From: Pseudemcibacter sp038106445
Lineage (GTDB): Bacteria > Pseudomonadota > Alphaproteobacteria > Sphingomonadales > Emcibacteraceae
DNA: 64,000 nucleotides
Assembly (NCBI GenBank): GCA_038106445.1
Contig: JAYODU010000004.1
Location: forward strand, 62,001-126,000
Direction: 5' to 3'
Shown: positions 51,597-60,702 of the stretch, piece by piece
Position numbering within the stretch: position 1 is the stretch's first letter
How the letters are laid out: every line of letters begins with the position of its first letter
Notes under the pieces: model-generated
Told to the model about the DNA's origin: nothing
Databases searched by the model: none
What the model saw: only the letters and a program-made list of their open reading frames with translations
Position numbers and translations under genes: made by a program

Positions 51597-52535
51597 ATGA
51601 GAGATCCATATACAGTACTAGGTGTAGACAAAAATACAAGTCCGGCCGATTTAAAGAAAACATACCGCAAGCTTGCGATGAAGCTTCACCCGGATCAAAA
51701 CCCCGGTGACGAAAAGGTTGCAGAACAGTTCAAGGAAGTTTCGGCGGCATATGCGCTTTTAAGTGATGAAAAAATGAAAGCACGCTACGACCGCGGCGAA
51801 ATTAATCCTGATGGTAGCGAAAAAGGTTTTGCCGGGTACCGACAGCACGCAGGTGCAGGAAGCAATCCATTTGGGGGCGGGGGCGGATTTGGTGCTTTCG
51901 GTGCAGGTTTTGATGCTGAAGACCTGTTTTCCAGCCTTTTCGGTGGAGGCCGAGGCCGGGCCCGTACTCAACGTCAAACAATGAAAACGCGCGGTGAGGA
52001 TAAAACATATAAAATTTCAATAGACTTTCTGGATGCTGTTCTTGGCAGCAAAAAACAGATCAAGCTTGAAAGTGGCAAAACCCTTAACATTAATACACCT
52101 GTAAATGTAAAAGAAGGTCAACAGATCCGGCTTAAAGGCCAGGGACGCGCGGGTGCCGGAGGCGGCCCTGCAGGCGATGCCCTGATTGAAGTTCACATTA
52201 ATCAACATCCTTACTTTTCATTAAAAGGCAATGATATTCATATGGAACTACCCATTACGCTTGATGAAGCATTACTGGGTGCCAAAATCACGGTTCCAAC
52301 TGTTAGTGGAAAAATTGCCCTTACTATTCCAAAAAATTCTAATTCAGGCAAAATCATGCGCCTAAAAGGTAAAGGTGCAACTGACCCGAAAAGCAAAGAG
52401 GCCCGTGATCAACTGGTTAAGCTGATGGTAATGTTACCTGAAGAAGAAGATTCAGAGCTTGAAAAAATCGTAAAAAAATGGTCGACTGATAAAAAAAATA
52501 AGAATGCAAAAAAAATACGCAGGCATATAGAATAA
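51597..52535 (+). CDS. DnaJ-like co-chaperone without zinc finger (CbpA-like)
   Basis: 312 residues. The J domain (about 1-70) carries HPD in AMKLHPDQNPG. It is followed by a Gly/Phe-rich linker (about 85-125) and two C-terminal beta-sheet substrate domains (KISIDFLDAVLGSKKQIKLESGK..., ITLDEALLGAKITVPTVSGKIALTIPKNSNSGK). The cysteine-rich zinc domain of DnaJ is absent, as in CbpA. It stimulates DnaK ATPase. Basic C-terminus. Followed by the YihY-type gene after 16 bp. Confidence 0.9.
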   Translation: MRDPYTVLGVDKNTSPADLKKTYRKLAMKLHPDQNPGDEKVAEQFKEVSAAYALLSDEKMKARYDRGEINPDGSEKGFAGYRQHAGAGSNPFGGGGGFGAFGAGFDAEDLFSSLFGGGRGRARTQRQTMKTRGEDKTYKISIDFLDAVLGSKKQIKLESGKTLNINTPVNVKEGQQIRLKGQGRAGAGGGPAGDALIEVHINQHPYFSLKGNDIHMELPITLDEALLGAKITVPTVSGKIALTIPKNSNSGKIMRLKGKGATDPKSKEARDQLVKLMVMLPEEEDSELEKIVKKWSTDKKNKNAKKIRRHIE

Positions 52536-52551
52536 TAGGCATTAAGGATAA

Positions 52552-53418
52552 ATGAAAACAGAGTCGATCGCTGTCGGAAAATCTTTTTTTACGGCGATAA
52601 CCAATTTTAACAAACATGATGGTATGGTAATGGCCGGGCATTTAGCTTTCCTTGGCATGCTGGCCTTATTTCCGTTTATCATCTTCCTTGTATCCCTCGC
52701 TGGAACATTTGGCCAGTCATCTGCTGGTACAGACGCGCTTACGTACATGTTTGAAAATATGCCTCCCGATGTTGTGGTTGTTTTACGTAATCCGATAGAA
52801 AAAATGGTTTCAACATCCGGACGTGGTATTATGACATTTGGTATTATCGGGGCTATCTGGGTTTCATCTTCAGCTATTGATGCCGCACGCCTGGCTATAG
52901 TGCGCGCCTATTCATCCGTTTCCAGAAGACCCTACCTACGCCGCCGTGCAGAAGGGCTGCTTCTTGTTGTGCTTTCCGCCAGCAGCATCATTCTGGGTAT
53001 GACGGCGCTTGTTTTCGGGCCCGTTATCTGGCAGGCGATTATTAAATACAGCCCTATTGACGCTAATTGGAATTTCCTGTGGAACCTGATACGTCTTTCT
53101 GTCAGTTTCGCTCTTATATTCGGTGCGGTGTGTCTTGCGTATTTTGTTTTAAAACCGCGTAAACTGCAAATACCGGGACCCATTGCACCCGGTGCATTGG
53201 TTGCCATCATCCTCTGGATGATTGTCGCTAACGGCTTTTCCATGTATCTTAAATATTTTGGAAATTATGATGTCACGTATGGCAGCCTCGCAGGGGCAAT
53301 GATCGCGCTTATGTTTTTCTATTTCATCAGCGTAGGCTTTATTCTTGGAGCGGAAATCAATGCCACTCTCTATCACGAAAGGTTGTTAAAATTAGAAAAA
53401 AAAGAGCCAAGTGATTGA
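52552..53418 (+). CDS. YihY/BrkB-family inner-membrane protein
   Basis: 288 residues with about six helices. LAFLGMLALFPFIIFLVSLAG at the start, IGAIWVSSSAIDAARLAIVRAY in the middle, and GNYDVTYGSLAGAMIALMFFYFISVGFILGAEINATL near the end fit the YihY family (formerly called RNase BN-like, a mistaken assignment). The function is unclear. Its place between the dnaJ-like gene and fabI matches the order common in alphaproteobacteria. Confidence 0.9.
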   Translation: MKTESIAVGKSFFTAITNFNKHDGMVMAGHLAFLGMLALFPFIIFLVSLAGTFGQSSAGTDALTYMFENMPPDVVVVLRNPIEKMVSTSGRGIMTFGIIGAIWVSSSAIDAARLAIVRAYSSVSRRPYLRRRAEGLLLVVLSASSIILGMTALVFGPVIWQAIIKYSPIDANWNFLWNLIRLSVSFALIFGAVCLAYFVLKPRKLQIPGPIAPGALVAIILWMIVANGFSMYLKYFGNYDVTYGSLAGAMIALMFFYFISVGFILGAEINATLYHERLLKLEKKEPSD

Positions 53419-53514
53419 AATTTAGCACATATTGTGTAGGATAAGCGTTGATTTTCATAATGGAAATATTATCATTATTAAAGTTTTGGGATTTATAACC
53501 CAGAGGAATAAAAA

Positions 53515-54333
53515 ATGACTGAAAAAAAAGGACTTCTTTCAGGAAAACGCGGTATCGTTATGGGGGCGGCAAATAACCGTTCTATCGCGTGGGGAATTGC
53601 CAAAAAAGCAGCCGATGAAGGGGCGGAACTTGCCTTTACCTATCAGGGTGAAGCACTTGAAAAACGTGTACGTCCGCTTGCGGAAACTGTTGGTTCAAAC
53701 ATCGTTCTTCCATGCGATGTAACAGACGCGACCTCCATTGATGCGGTATTTGCGGAATTTGAAAGGAAATGGGGCAGGCTTGATTTTCTAGTTCACGCTA
53801 TTGCCTATGCGGATAAAGAAGAACTTGACGGTCGTTATATAGATACCAGCTATGATAATTTCGTAAAAAGCATGAGCATTTCATGCTATTCATTTACGGC
53901 CGTAGCCCAACGTGCGGAAAAACTGATGACCGAAGGCGGCAGTATGATCACCCTGAGCTACTATGGCGCTGAAAAAGTAATCCCGCATTATAACGTTATG
54001 GGCGTGGCGAAAGCTGCCCTTGAAGCAAGTGTCAAATATCTTGCCCGTGATCTTGGGCCAAAAAATATTCGTGTTAACAGTATTTCCGCAGGTCCGATTA
54101 AAACGCTCGCGGCTTCGGGTATTGGTGATTTTCGCTATATCCTGAAATGGAATGAGCTGAATTCCCCGATGGGACGTAATGTCAGCATCGAGGAAGTCGG
54201 TGGCGCCGGCGTTTATTTCCTGAGCGATCTTTCATCCGGGGTGACCGGTGAAAATCATCATGTGGATGCCGGTTATCATGTAATGGGAATGAAACGCGAA
54301 GATACGCCCGACCTTACCCTTCATAAGGATTAA
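53515..54333 (+). CDS. fabI: Enoyl-[acyl-carrier-protein] reductase (NADH)
   Basis: 272 residues. FabI reduces enoyl-ACP in fatty-acid elongation. It starts LLSGKRGIVMGAANNRSIAWGIAKKAADEG (divergent SDR nucleotide site), has CDVTDATSID, HAIAYADKEELDGRYIDTSYDNFVKSMSIS, and the catalytic YYGAEKVIPHYNVMGVAKAAL with the Tyr-x6-Tyr-x6-Lys arrangement. A strong AGAGGA site precedes ATG. Followed 5 bp later by aroC, a common alphaproteobacterial pair. Confidence 0.96.
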   Translation: MTEKKGLLSGKRGIVMGAANNRSIAWGIAKKAADEGAELAFTYQGEALEKRVRPLAETVGSNIVLPCDVTDATSIDAVFAEFERKWGRLDFLVHAIAYADKEELDGRYIDTSYDNFVKSMSISCYSFTAVAQRAEKLMTEGGSMITLSYYGAEKVIPHYNVMGVAKAALEASVKYLARDLGPKNIRVNSISAGPIKTLAASGIGDFRYILKWNELNSPMGRNVSIEEVGGAGVYFLSDLSSGVTGENHHVDAGYHVMGMKREDTPDLTLHKD

Positions 54334-54338
54334 AGATT

Positions 54339-55409
54339 ATGTCAGACAACAGCTACGGCAAACTCTTCCGGGTCACCACATGGGGGGAATCCCATGGCCC
54401 GGCGATAGGGTGTGTCGTTGATGGCGTTCCACCGAAGCTCGAACTTTCAGAAGCGGATATCCAGCCCTATCTGGATCAGCGCAAACCTGGCCAGAACCGC
54501 TTTACCACGCAAAGGAAAGAACTTGACCAGGTCAAAATCATGTCTGGCGTTTTTGAAGGTTTGACCACAGGCACACCAATAAGTCTGCTTATTGAAAATC
54601 AGGATCAGCGTTCAAAGGATTACGGTGACATCAAGGATAAATTCCGCCCCGGTCATGCCGATTTTACATATATGGAAAAATACGGCATTCGCGATTACCG
54701 TGGTGGCGGACGGTCTTCGGCGCGAGAAACGGCCATGCGTGTTGCCGCAGGCGCTATCGCAAGGAAAATACTTGGCCAAGGCATTAAAATTACCGGCGCA
54801 CTTGTGCAAATTGGCGATAAAAAAATAAATTATGACAATTGGGATGAGGCGCAAATCCATAATAATCCCTTTTGGTGTCCGGATGCTGATATGGTAGCGG
54901 AGTGGGAAAAATATCTTGATCAAATTCGCAAATCCGGAAGCTCAATCGGTGCGGTAATTGAAATACGCGCAAGCGGCGTCCCCGCCGGACTTGGTGCACC
55001 CATATATGGTAAGCTTGATGCGGAAGTGGCCGCCGCGATGATGAGCATTAATGCGGTTAAAGGTGTTGAAATCGGGGCCGGCATGGGTGCCGCATCCCTT
55101 ACCGGTGAAGAAAATGCAGATGAAATACGCATGGTGGACTGTAAACCGCATTTCAAATCTAATCATGCCGGGGGAATCCTTGGCGGAATATCATCAGGGC
55201 AGGACATCGTGGTCAGGTTTTCCGTAAAACCGACATCATCAATACTGACACCTCGCGATACCATAGATAAAAACGGCAATGAAACAGAAATTTTAACAAA
55301 AGGCCGCCACGACCCCTGCGTTGGTATCCGCGCTGTTTCCATCGGCGAAGCAATGATGGCCTCTGTGCTTGCGGATCATATCATGCGTCATAAGGCCCAA
55401 TGTGGGTAA
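54339..55409 (+). CDS. aroC: Chorismate synthase
   Basis: 356 residues. AroC converts EPSP to chorismate with reduced FMN. Seen are FRVTTWGESHGPAIGCVVDGVPP, RKPGQNRFTTQRKE, GTPISLLIENQDQRSKDYGDIKDKFRPGHADFTYMEKYGIRDYRGGGRSSARET and the late GRHDPCVGIRAVSIGEAMMASVLADH. Complete and ordinary. It is the last gene of the plus-strand series and faces the rlmD-like operon. Confidence 0.97.
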   Translation: MSDNSYGKLFRVTTWGESHGPAIGCVVDGVPPKLELSEADIQPYLDQRKPGQNRFTTQRKELDQVKIMSGVFEGLTTGTPISLLIENQDQRSKDYGDIKDKFRPGHADFTYMEKYGIRDYRGGGRSSARETAMRVAAGAIARKILGQGIKITGALVQIGDKKINYDNWDEAQIHNNPFWCPDADMVAEWEKYLDQIRKSGSSIGAVIEIRASGVPAGLGAPIYGKLDAEVAAAMMSINAVKGVEIGAGMGAASLTGEENADEIRMVDCKPHFKSNHAGGILGGISSGQDIVVRFSVKPTSSILTPRDTIDKNGNETEILTKGRHDPCVGIRAVSIGEAMMASVLADHIMRHKAQCG

Positions 55410-55473
55410 AGCGCTTGAGTATGTCACTAATTTAACACTGCGCCAATAGGGCTACCAAAATTATAAAAGCGCC

Positions 55474-55508
55474 AAGTGCTCTTGTGCCAAGCACTTCAGA
55501 TGTTTTTT
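55474..55508. terminator. Stem-loop between convergent aroC and the RNA methyltransferase
   Basis: AAGTGCT / AGCACTT with a nine-base loop (55474-55496). On the plus strand a run of six T follows after a short spacer (about 55503-55508), and on the minus strand a weaker T-rich stretch. A bidirectional terminator is plausible, though the spacer makes it imperfect. Confidence 0.4.
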
Positions 55509-55545
55509 ATCGAGGATTGGTTGTGGCAAAATGATGCTGTCAAAA

Positions 55546-56805
55546 TCAGCTGCGTTCAAAAACAGATATAATTTCAAGATGAGGAGAGAATAAAAACTGG
55601 TCAACCGGGGTCACAGGTCCCATTTTAAAACCGGATGTAACAAGGTTTTGAACATCACGTGCAAAAGTCACCGGATTACAGGATACCATCACCAGCTTTT
55701 TTATGTCAGAATTAAGAATTTCCTGCATTTGCTGTTTGGCCCCCGCCCGTGGCGGGTCAATGATTGCCACATCAAATTCATTAAGTTCATGTGGCAGCAA
55801 TGGCCGTAAGAATAAATCACGAAGTTCCGTGCTGACCTGTTTTATACCGGTCATAAGATTGGCACTGTTTTTAAGCGCAGTTAGCATTTCTTCATTATTT
55901 TCCACAGCATGTACATTGGCAACACGCGATGCCGCGATCGAAAAAGTACCGCATCCGGAAAACAAATCTACAACCCAGTTTGCCCCGACGATGCCATCCA
56001 GCATGACTTTTGTAAGAAGGTTCTGGCCTTCAACGGTTGCCTGCAGGAAAGAACCCACTGGAAAGAAGACCTTGTTTCCGTTAAAGGTGACATAAGGTTT
56101 TCGACGCTCTGCCAGTGTTTCGAAATAAGTATTTTTAAGGGACCGGTCAAGCCAGCTGACCCGCGCAAGATCATTTTGTACGGCAAATTCCGCCAAATCC
56201 ATACGAAGCTTTAATCCCGCTTCTCCCATTCCTTCAATTATGACATCTAGACCATTTTCACCGCAGGTAACTTGCACTGTCATTTTTTGTTTTTTAGTCA
56301 TAATTTTAGCCAGGAACGCACGTTGCGGCGCAATGAACTTAACAATTTCTGGCATAAGAATTGGGCACATTTCCACATCAATCAAATTATGGCTGCCCTT
56401 TTCCGCGTAACCCAGGATTACATCACCGGTGCTGCGGCAGACCGCTTGCAAAGTCGTCCGCCTTCTGCTGCCCAATGGGCTAATTTCAATCGGATTGATC
56501 ACCGCATCTGAAATACCCTGATTGGAAAGTGCCGTATTAATAAAACCTTCTTTCCAGGTTTTATAATAATCTGTTTTTATATGTTGAAGCGTGCAGCCAC
56601 CGCATTTTGTAAAATGTGTACATATTGCATCCACCCTATGCTGTGATTTTTGATGAATATGTTTGATGCGCCCTTTCGCACCCGTTAGTTTTATATCCAC
56701 CATGTCCCCCGGAGCAGAATATGGAACATAGATTAGGTTTCCATCCTCATGGACAATACCATCGCCTCGACCACCAAGATCATCAATTTTTACTTTACGG
56801 ATCAT
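55546..56805 (-). CDS. TrmA/RlmD-family 23S rRNA (uracil-5-)-methyltransferase-like
   Basis: 419 residues. A TRAM domain at 1-55 (LGGRGDGIVHEDGNLIYVPYSAPGDMVDIKL) is followed by a 4Fe-4S motif ICTHFTKCGGCTLQH with a fourth Cys in VEMCP. The methyltransferase then shows WVVDLFSGCGTFSIAA (SAM site), IDPPRAGAKQQM and the catalytic cysteine in MVSCNPVTFARD. Both parts match RlmD/RlmC-type rRNA enzymes. The target uridine cannot be told. Its start overlaps the tlyA end by 11 bp, last in the operon. Confidence 0.88.
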   Translation of the reverse strand: MIRKVKIDDLGGRGDGIVHEDGNLIYVPYSAPGDMVDIKLTGAKGRIKHIHQKSQHRVDAICTHFTKCGGCTLQHIKTDYYKTWKEGFINTALSNQGISDAVINPIEISPLGSRRRTTLQAVCRSTGDVILGYAEKGSHNLIDVEMCPILMPEIVKFIAPQRAFLAKIMTKKQKMTVQVTCGENGLDVIIEGMGEAGLKLRMDLAEFAVQNDLARVSWLDRSLKNTYFETLAERRKPYVTFNGNKVFFPVGSFLQATVEGQNLLTKVMLDGIVGANWVVDLFSGCGTFSIAASRVANVHAVENNEEMLTALKNSANLMTGIKQVSTELRDLFLRPLLPHELNEFDVAIIDPPRAGAKQQMQEILNSDIKKLVMVSCNPVTFARDVQNLVTSGFKMGPVTPVDQFLFSPHLEIISVFERS

Positions 56806-57538
56806 ATCTGGCCCCGATTAAAAATTCGACATTCCCTTCCGGCCCCTTGATCGGGCTTTCGGTCATACCAATTACCCGCCAACCTTCCATGTCATTCGTA
56901 ATCCAGTTTTCAATTTTATCACAGACCTGTTTATGGAGATCAGGATCACGCACAACACCACCCTTTCCGACCATGCCCCTACCCACTTCGAATTGTGGTT
57001 TGATAAGCGCGATCAGAATGCAGCCTTTCGCCGCCAATGCCATACTGCTAGGCAGGACCGTCTGAAGTCCGATAAAGCTTGCATCACAGACAATTAAATC
57101 CGGCGCATCCGGTATTTGTTCCGTCGTCAGATAACGTGCATTTGTTTTTTCAAGGACAATAACCCTATCATCACTGCGAATTTTCCAGGCAAGCTGCCCA
57201 TGTCCCACATCAACCGCATAAACTTTGGTGGCGCCCGCTTCAAGACATACATCTGTAAAACCCCCTGTTGATGCTCCAACATCAATCACCGTTCGTCCGG
57301 TTACATCAATACCAAATTCTTCAAGCCCCTTGACAAGTTTAAGACCACCCCGGCTGACCCAGGGATGCTCTTTACTGCGTACTTCAAGCGGAATTTCTTC
57401 TTTTACCTGTTGGCCGGGTTTTTGGATTTTTTGTTCGCCCGAATACACATTCCCCGCCATGATATAGGCCTGCGCACGGGAACGGCTTTCAACCAATCCA
57501 CGTTCAACAAGCAACTGGTCAACACGTTTTTTAGCCAT
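56795..57538 (-). CDS. tlyA: TlyA-family rRNA 2'-O-methyltransferase/hemolysin A-like
   Basis: 247 residues. An S4 RNA-binding domain (about 1-60: KRVDQLLVERGLVESRSRAQAYIMAGNVYSG) is followed by an FtsJ-like methyltransferase with VIDVGASTGGFTDVCLEAGATKVYAVDVGHGQL, and a LIALIKPQFEVGRG loop carrying the K of the K-D-K-E tetrad. TlyA methylates 16S and/or 23S rRNA riboses. Start overlaps the dxs end by eight bases. Confidence 0.92.
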   Translation of the reverse strand: MAKKRVDQLLVERGLVESRSRAQAYIMAGNVYSGEQKIQKPGQQVKEEIPLEVRSKEHPWVSRGGLKLVKGLEEFGIDVTGRTVIDVGASTGGFTDVCLEAGATKVYAVDVGHGQLAWKIRSDDRVIVLEKTNARYLTTEQIPDAPDLIVCDASFIGLQTVLPSSMALAAKGCILIALIKPQFEVGRGMVGKGGVVRDPDLHKQVCDKIENWITNDMEGWRVIGMTESPIKGPEGNVEFLIGARYDP

Positions 57539-59459
57539 TGATTGTTGATGGTTTTAAATCATTGTGGCCCATCGCCGATAATGCTGTTTTGACAATATCA
57601 TCTGCCGTAAGGCCGGCAGTTTTATACATTTCCGATGGTGAATCCTGATCAATAAACACATCCGGGAGTTTCATTGTACGAACTTTAAGCCCTTGTTCCA
57701 TAAGGCCTTCATTGGTCAGATAGTCAAGAACATGGCTGCCGAACCCGCCAACAGACCCTTCTTCGATGGTGATAAGCACGTCATGTTCAAGCGCAAGCTT
57801 TCTGATCATATCAAGATCAAGCGGTTTGGCAAAACGGGCATCGGCCACGGTGCATGAAAGGCCTTTTACTGCAAATTCATCCGCCGCCTTCAGACTTTCA
57901 GAAAGCCGTGTCCCAAGTGACAAAATGGCAATCTGCTTTCCTTTGCGTAGAATTCGACCTTTTCCGATTTCAAGTACCTTTCCGTGCGCTGGAATTTCAA
58001 CACCGGTCCCTTCGCCGCGCGGGTATCTTACGGCTGACGGGCTGCTGTCTATTGATGCTGCTGTCGCAATCATATGGGTTAGTTCCGCTTCATCTGCGGC
58101 AGCCATCACCACAAAATTCGGAAGTGACGCAAGATACGTGACATCAAATGAACCCGCATGGGTCGGTCCGTCGGCACCCACAAGACCCGCACGGTCAATC
58201 GCAAAGCGAACCGGCAGGTTTTGCACCGCAACATCATGCACAACCTGATCATATGCGCGCTGCAGAAATGTTGAATAAATTGCTACGAACGGGCGATATC
58301 CTTCACAGGCAAGCCCTGCGGCAAAAGTCACGGCATGCTGTTCCGCAATCCCCACATCAAAACAACGATCCGGAAATTCTTTTTCAAATTTATCAAGTCC
58401 CGTCCCGGATGGCATCGCCGCGTTTATTGCGACTATTTTATCATCTAGCCTCGCTTCATTGATTAGTGCCTGTGCAAATACGCTCGTATAGCTTGGTGCA
58501 TTGGGCGTTGATTTCTTTTGGGTCCCTGTTCCCACATCAAATGTTGAAACACCATGATACTTATCAGCAGCATTTTCGGCGAACGAATAGCCTTTGCCCT
58601 TTTCCGTGACCACATGAACAAGTATCGGTCCACCAACCGCATCACGAACATTTTCAAGCACAGGCAGCAGATGATCCATATTATGGCCATCAACCGGTCC
58701 GACATAATAAAATCCTAACTCTTCAAATAATGTTCCACCCGTTGCCATGCCACGGGCATATTCTTCGGCCTTTCTGGCCGTTGTACTTATCGTACGCGGA
58801 AATTTCCGAACAATATTTTTGGCAAAATCGCGAAGATTTAAATAGGAACGGGAAGAAAGCAGCCTTGCAAGATATGCACTCATCGCGCCAACCGGCGGTG
58901 CAATGGACATATCATTATCATTAAGAATGACAATCAGTCTGCTGTTCAGCGCACCGGCGTTATTCATGGCTTCATAGGCCATACCTGCGCTCATGGCTCC
59001 ATCACCGATTACCGCAATGACATTTTGATCACTTTTTGAATTCTTAAGATCACGCGCAACGGCCATACCAAGCCCCGCCGATATGGACGTAGAACTATGC
59101 CCTGCACCGAACGGATCATATTCACTTTCTTTTCTTTTTGTAAAACCTGCAAGTCCGCCACCTTTTCGAATAGTGTGCATGCGTTCCCGCCGACCAGTCA
59201 GGATTTTGTGTGGATAACATTGATGTCCCACATCCCAGATAAGCTTATCCTTGGGGGTATTAAACACATAATGGATCGCGGTTGTAAGTTCAACAACACC
59301 CAGCCCGGCCCCCAGATGTCCCCCTGTGCGGGACACATTGTAGATCATATCAGCACGAAGTTCATCAGCAAGATCCTGAAGCTGTTCAGGCTTTAACTTT
59401 CGAACATCAGACGGATACTTAATCTGATCCAGCAGGGGTGTTTCCGGTTTTTCATTCAT
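57531..59459 (-). CDS. dxs: 1-Deoxy-D-xylulose-5-phosphate synthase
   Basis: 642 residues. Dxs joins pyruvate and glyceraldehyde 3-phosphate with thiamine diphosphate, the entry to the MEP isoprenoid pathway. Features: GGHLGAGLGVVELTTAIHYVF, HQCYPHKILTGR, the ThDP site GDGAMSAGMAYEAMNNAG with LNDNDMSI, and the transketolase-type second half VGIAEQHAVTFAAGLA. The C-terminal domain is complete. It is preceded by ispA in the same operon. Confidence 0.96.
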   Translation of the reverse strand: MNEKPETPLLDQIKYPSDVRKLKPEQLQDLADELRADMIYNVSRTGGHLGAGLGVVELTTAIHYVFNTPKDKLIWDVGHQCYPHKILTGRRERMHTIRKGGGLAGFTKRKESEYDPFGAGHSSTSISAGLGMAVARDLKNSKSDQNVIAVIGDGAMSAGMAYEAMNNAGALNSRLIVILNDNDMSIAPPVGAMSAYLARLLSSRSYLNLRDFAKNIVRKFPRTISTTARKAEEYARGMATGGTLFEELGFYYVGPVDGHNMDHLLPVLENVRDAVGGPILVHVVTEKGKGYSFAENAADKYHGVSTFDVGTGTQKKSTPNAPSYTSVFAQALINEARLDDKIVAINAAMPSGTGLDKFEKEFPDRCFDVGIAEQHAVTFAAGLACEGYRPFVAIYSTFLQRAYDQVVHDVAVQNLPVRFAIDRAGLVGADGPTHAGSFDVTYLASLPNFVVMAAADEAELTHMIATAASIDSSPSAVRYPRGEGTGVEIPAHGKVLEIGKGRILRKGKQIAILSLGTRLSESLKAADEFAVKGLSCTVADARFAKPLDLDMIRKLALEHDVLITIEEGSVGGFGSHVLDYLTNEGLMEQGLKVRTMKLPDVFIDQDSPSEMYKTAGLTADDIVKTALSAMGHNDLKPSTING

Positions 59460-59482
59460 ACTGTTATTTTACCACCTTAATA

Positions 59483-60385
59483 TTAATGAGCCCTGTGAAG
59501 CACAAATAAAGCAAGCGATCTTAAAATATCTGCTTTTGCATCAAACTGCTTTAATTGATTAATGGCATCATCAATCACGGTTTTAGCTGTTTGTTTTGCT
59601 TCTCTAACTCCCATTAACGACACAAGTGTCGCCTTCCCGGCCCGGACATCTTTTCCGGCTGTTTTGCCAATATCATCAGAACTACTTTCAACATCAAGTA
59701 AATCATCAATGATTTGAAAAGCAAGTCCAATATCACCCGCATAGCCAATAAGCGTCTTTCGCCTCTCATCATTTACTTTAGCCAAAATTGCTCCAGCTTC
59801 ACAGGAAAAAACGATCAAAGCACCTGTTTTCATCTGCTGCATACGTTTTATTTGTTCTTCTTGCAAGTTTTGATATTCAGCTTTTAAATCGATCATCTGT
59901 CCGCCAACCATGCCAATCGCACCTGCTGCTTTGGTTAAAGCCGCAATCAGTTCGCATCTTACATGCGCATCTTCATGGGTTTTTTCATCGGCAAGTAATT
60001 CGAAAGCGCTCGTCAGCAGCGCATCTCCGGCAAGGATGGCTGTTGCCTCGTCAAACTTTCTGTGAACAGAAGGTTTGCCGCGACGCATATCATCATCATC
60101 CATTGCCGGAAGATCATCATGAATAAGCGAGTATGTGTGGATATATTCAACGGCAATCGCGACACGACGGGCCAGTGCCTCATCAATATCAAACAAGGAT
60201 GCAGATTGCATAACCAGAAACGGCCTTAAACGCTTACCCCCGGCCATGAGCGCATATCGCATCGCATCAATAACCTGTGCTTCCATTCCGCTGGGGGCAG
60301 GTAAACTTTCAATCAGATAGTCTTCAATTATTTTTGCAAATTCACTTAATGAATTTTTCGCCAGTTCAAAACTGATATCAGACAT
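59483..60385 (-). CDS. ispA: Polyprenyl synthetase (farnesyl diphosphate synthase type)
   Basis: 300 residues. First Asp-rich motif DDLPAMDDDDMRRG, second QIIDDLLD, with KPSVHRKFDEATAILAGDALLTSAFELL and GGKRLRPFLV as in IspA. It makes FPP (or longer) from IPP and DMAPP. Between xseB (3 bp) and dxs (23 bp), the usual xseB-ispA-dxs order. Confidence 0.94.
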   Translation of the reverse strand: MSDISFELAKNSLSEFAKIIEDYLIESLPAPSGMEAQVIDAMRYALMAGGKRLRPFLVMQSASLFDIDEALARRVAIAVEYIHTYSLIHDDLPAMDDDDMRRGKPSVHRKFDEATAILAGDALLTSAFELLADEKTHEDAHVRCELIAALTKAAGAIGMVGGQMIDLKAEYQNLQEEQIKRMQQMKTGALIVFSCEAGAILAKVNDERRKTLIGYAGDIGLAFQIIDDLLDVESSSDDIGKTAGKDVRAGKATLVSLMGVREAKQTAKTVIDDAINQLKQFDAKADILRSLALFVLHRAH

Positions 60386-60388
60386 TCG

Positions 60389-60658
60389 TCAGCTTTCGCT
60401 GTCTAACGGGGAACTGCTTATGCTTCCATCCGCCAATTTTGTGATTTTTTCAATGCGGGCTGTGGCATCGCGCAACCTGTCTTCGCAATGGGCCTTAAGT
60501 TGCGTGCCACGGGTGTATATTTCAATGGATTCCTCAAGTGAAACTTCACCACTTTCAAGATTTCTGACGATTTCTTCCAGTGCGCCAAGCGCCTCTTCGA
60601 ATTTCATTTTTTTTATATCATCCGGAATATCTACAGATGCGTTTTTTTCTCTGGTCAA
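60389..60658 (-). CDS. xseB: Exodeoxyribonuclease VII small subunit
   Basis: 89 residues from TTG 60658, with GGAG six bases upstream. KFEEALGALEEIVRNLESGEVSLEESIEIYTRGTQLKAHCEDRLRDATARIEKI is the standard XseB coiled coil that assembles on XseA. The TTG start and position directly upstream of ispA suit the conserved operon. Confidence 0.93.
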   Translation of the reverse strand: MTREKNASVDIPDDIKKMKFEEALGALEEIVRNLESGEVSLEESIEIYTRGTQLKAHCEDRLRDATARIEKITKLADGSISSSPLDSES

Positions 60659-60702
60659 TAGCTGCTCCCGTGAATCGATTTAATCCCGTTATAGCGGAAA
60701 GT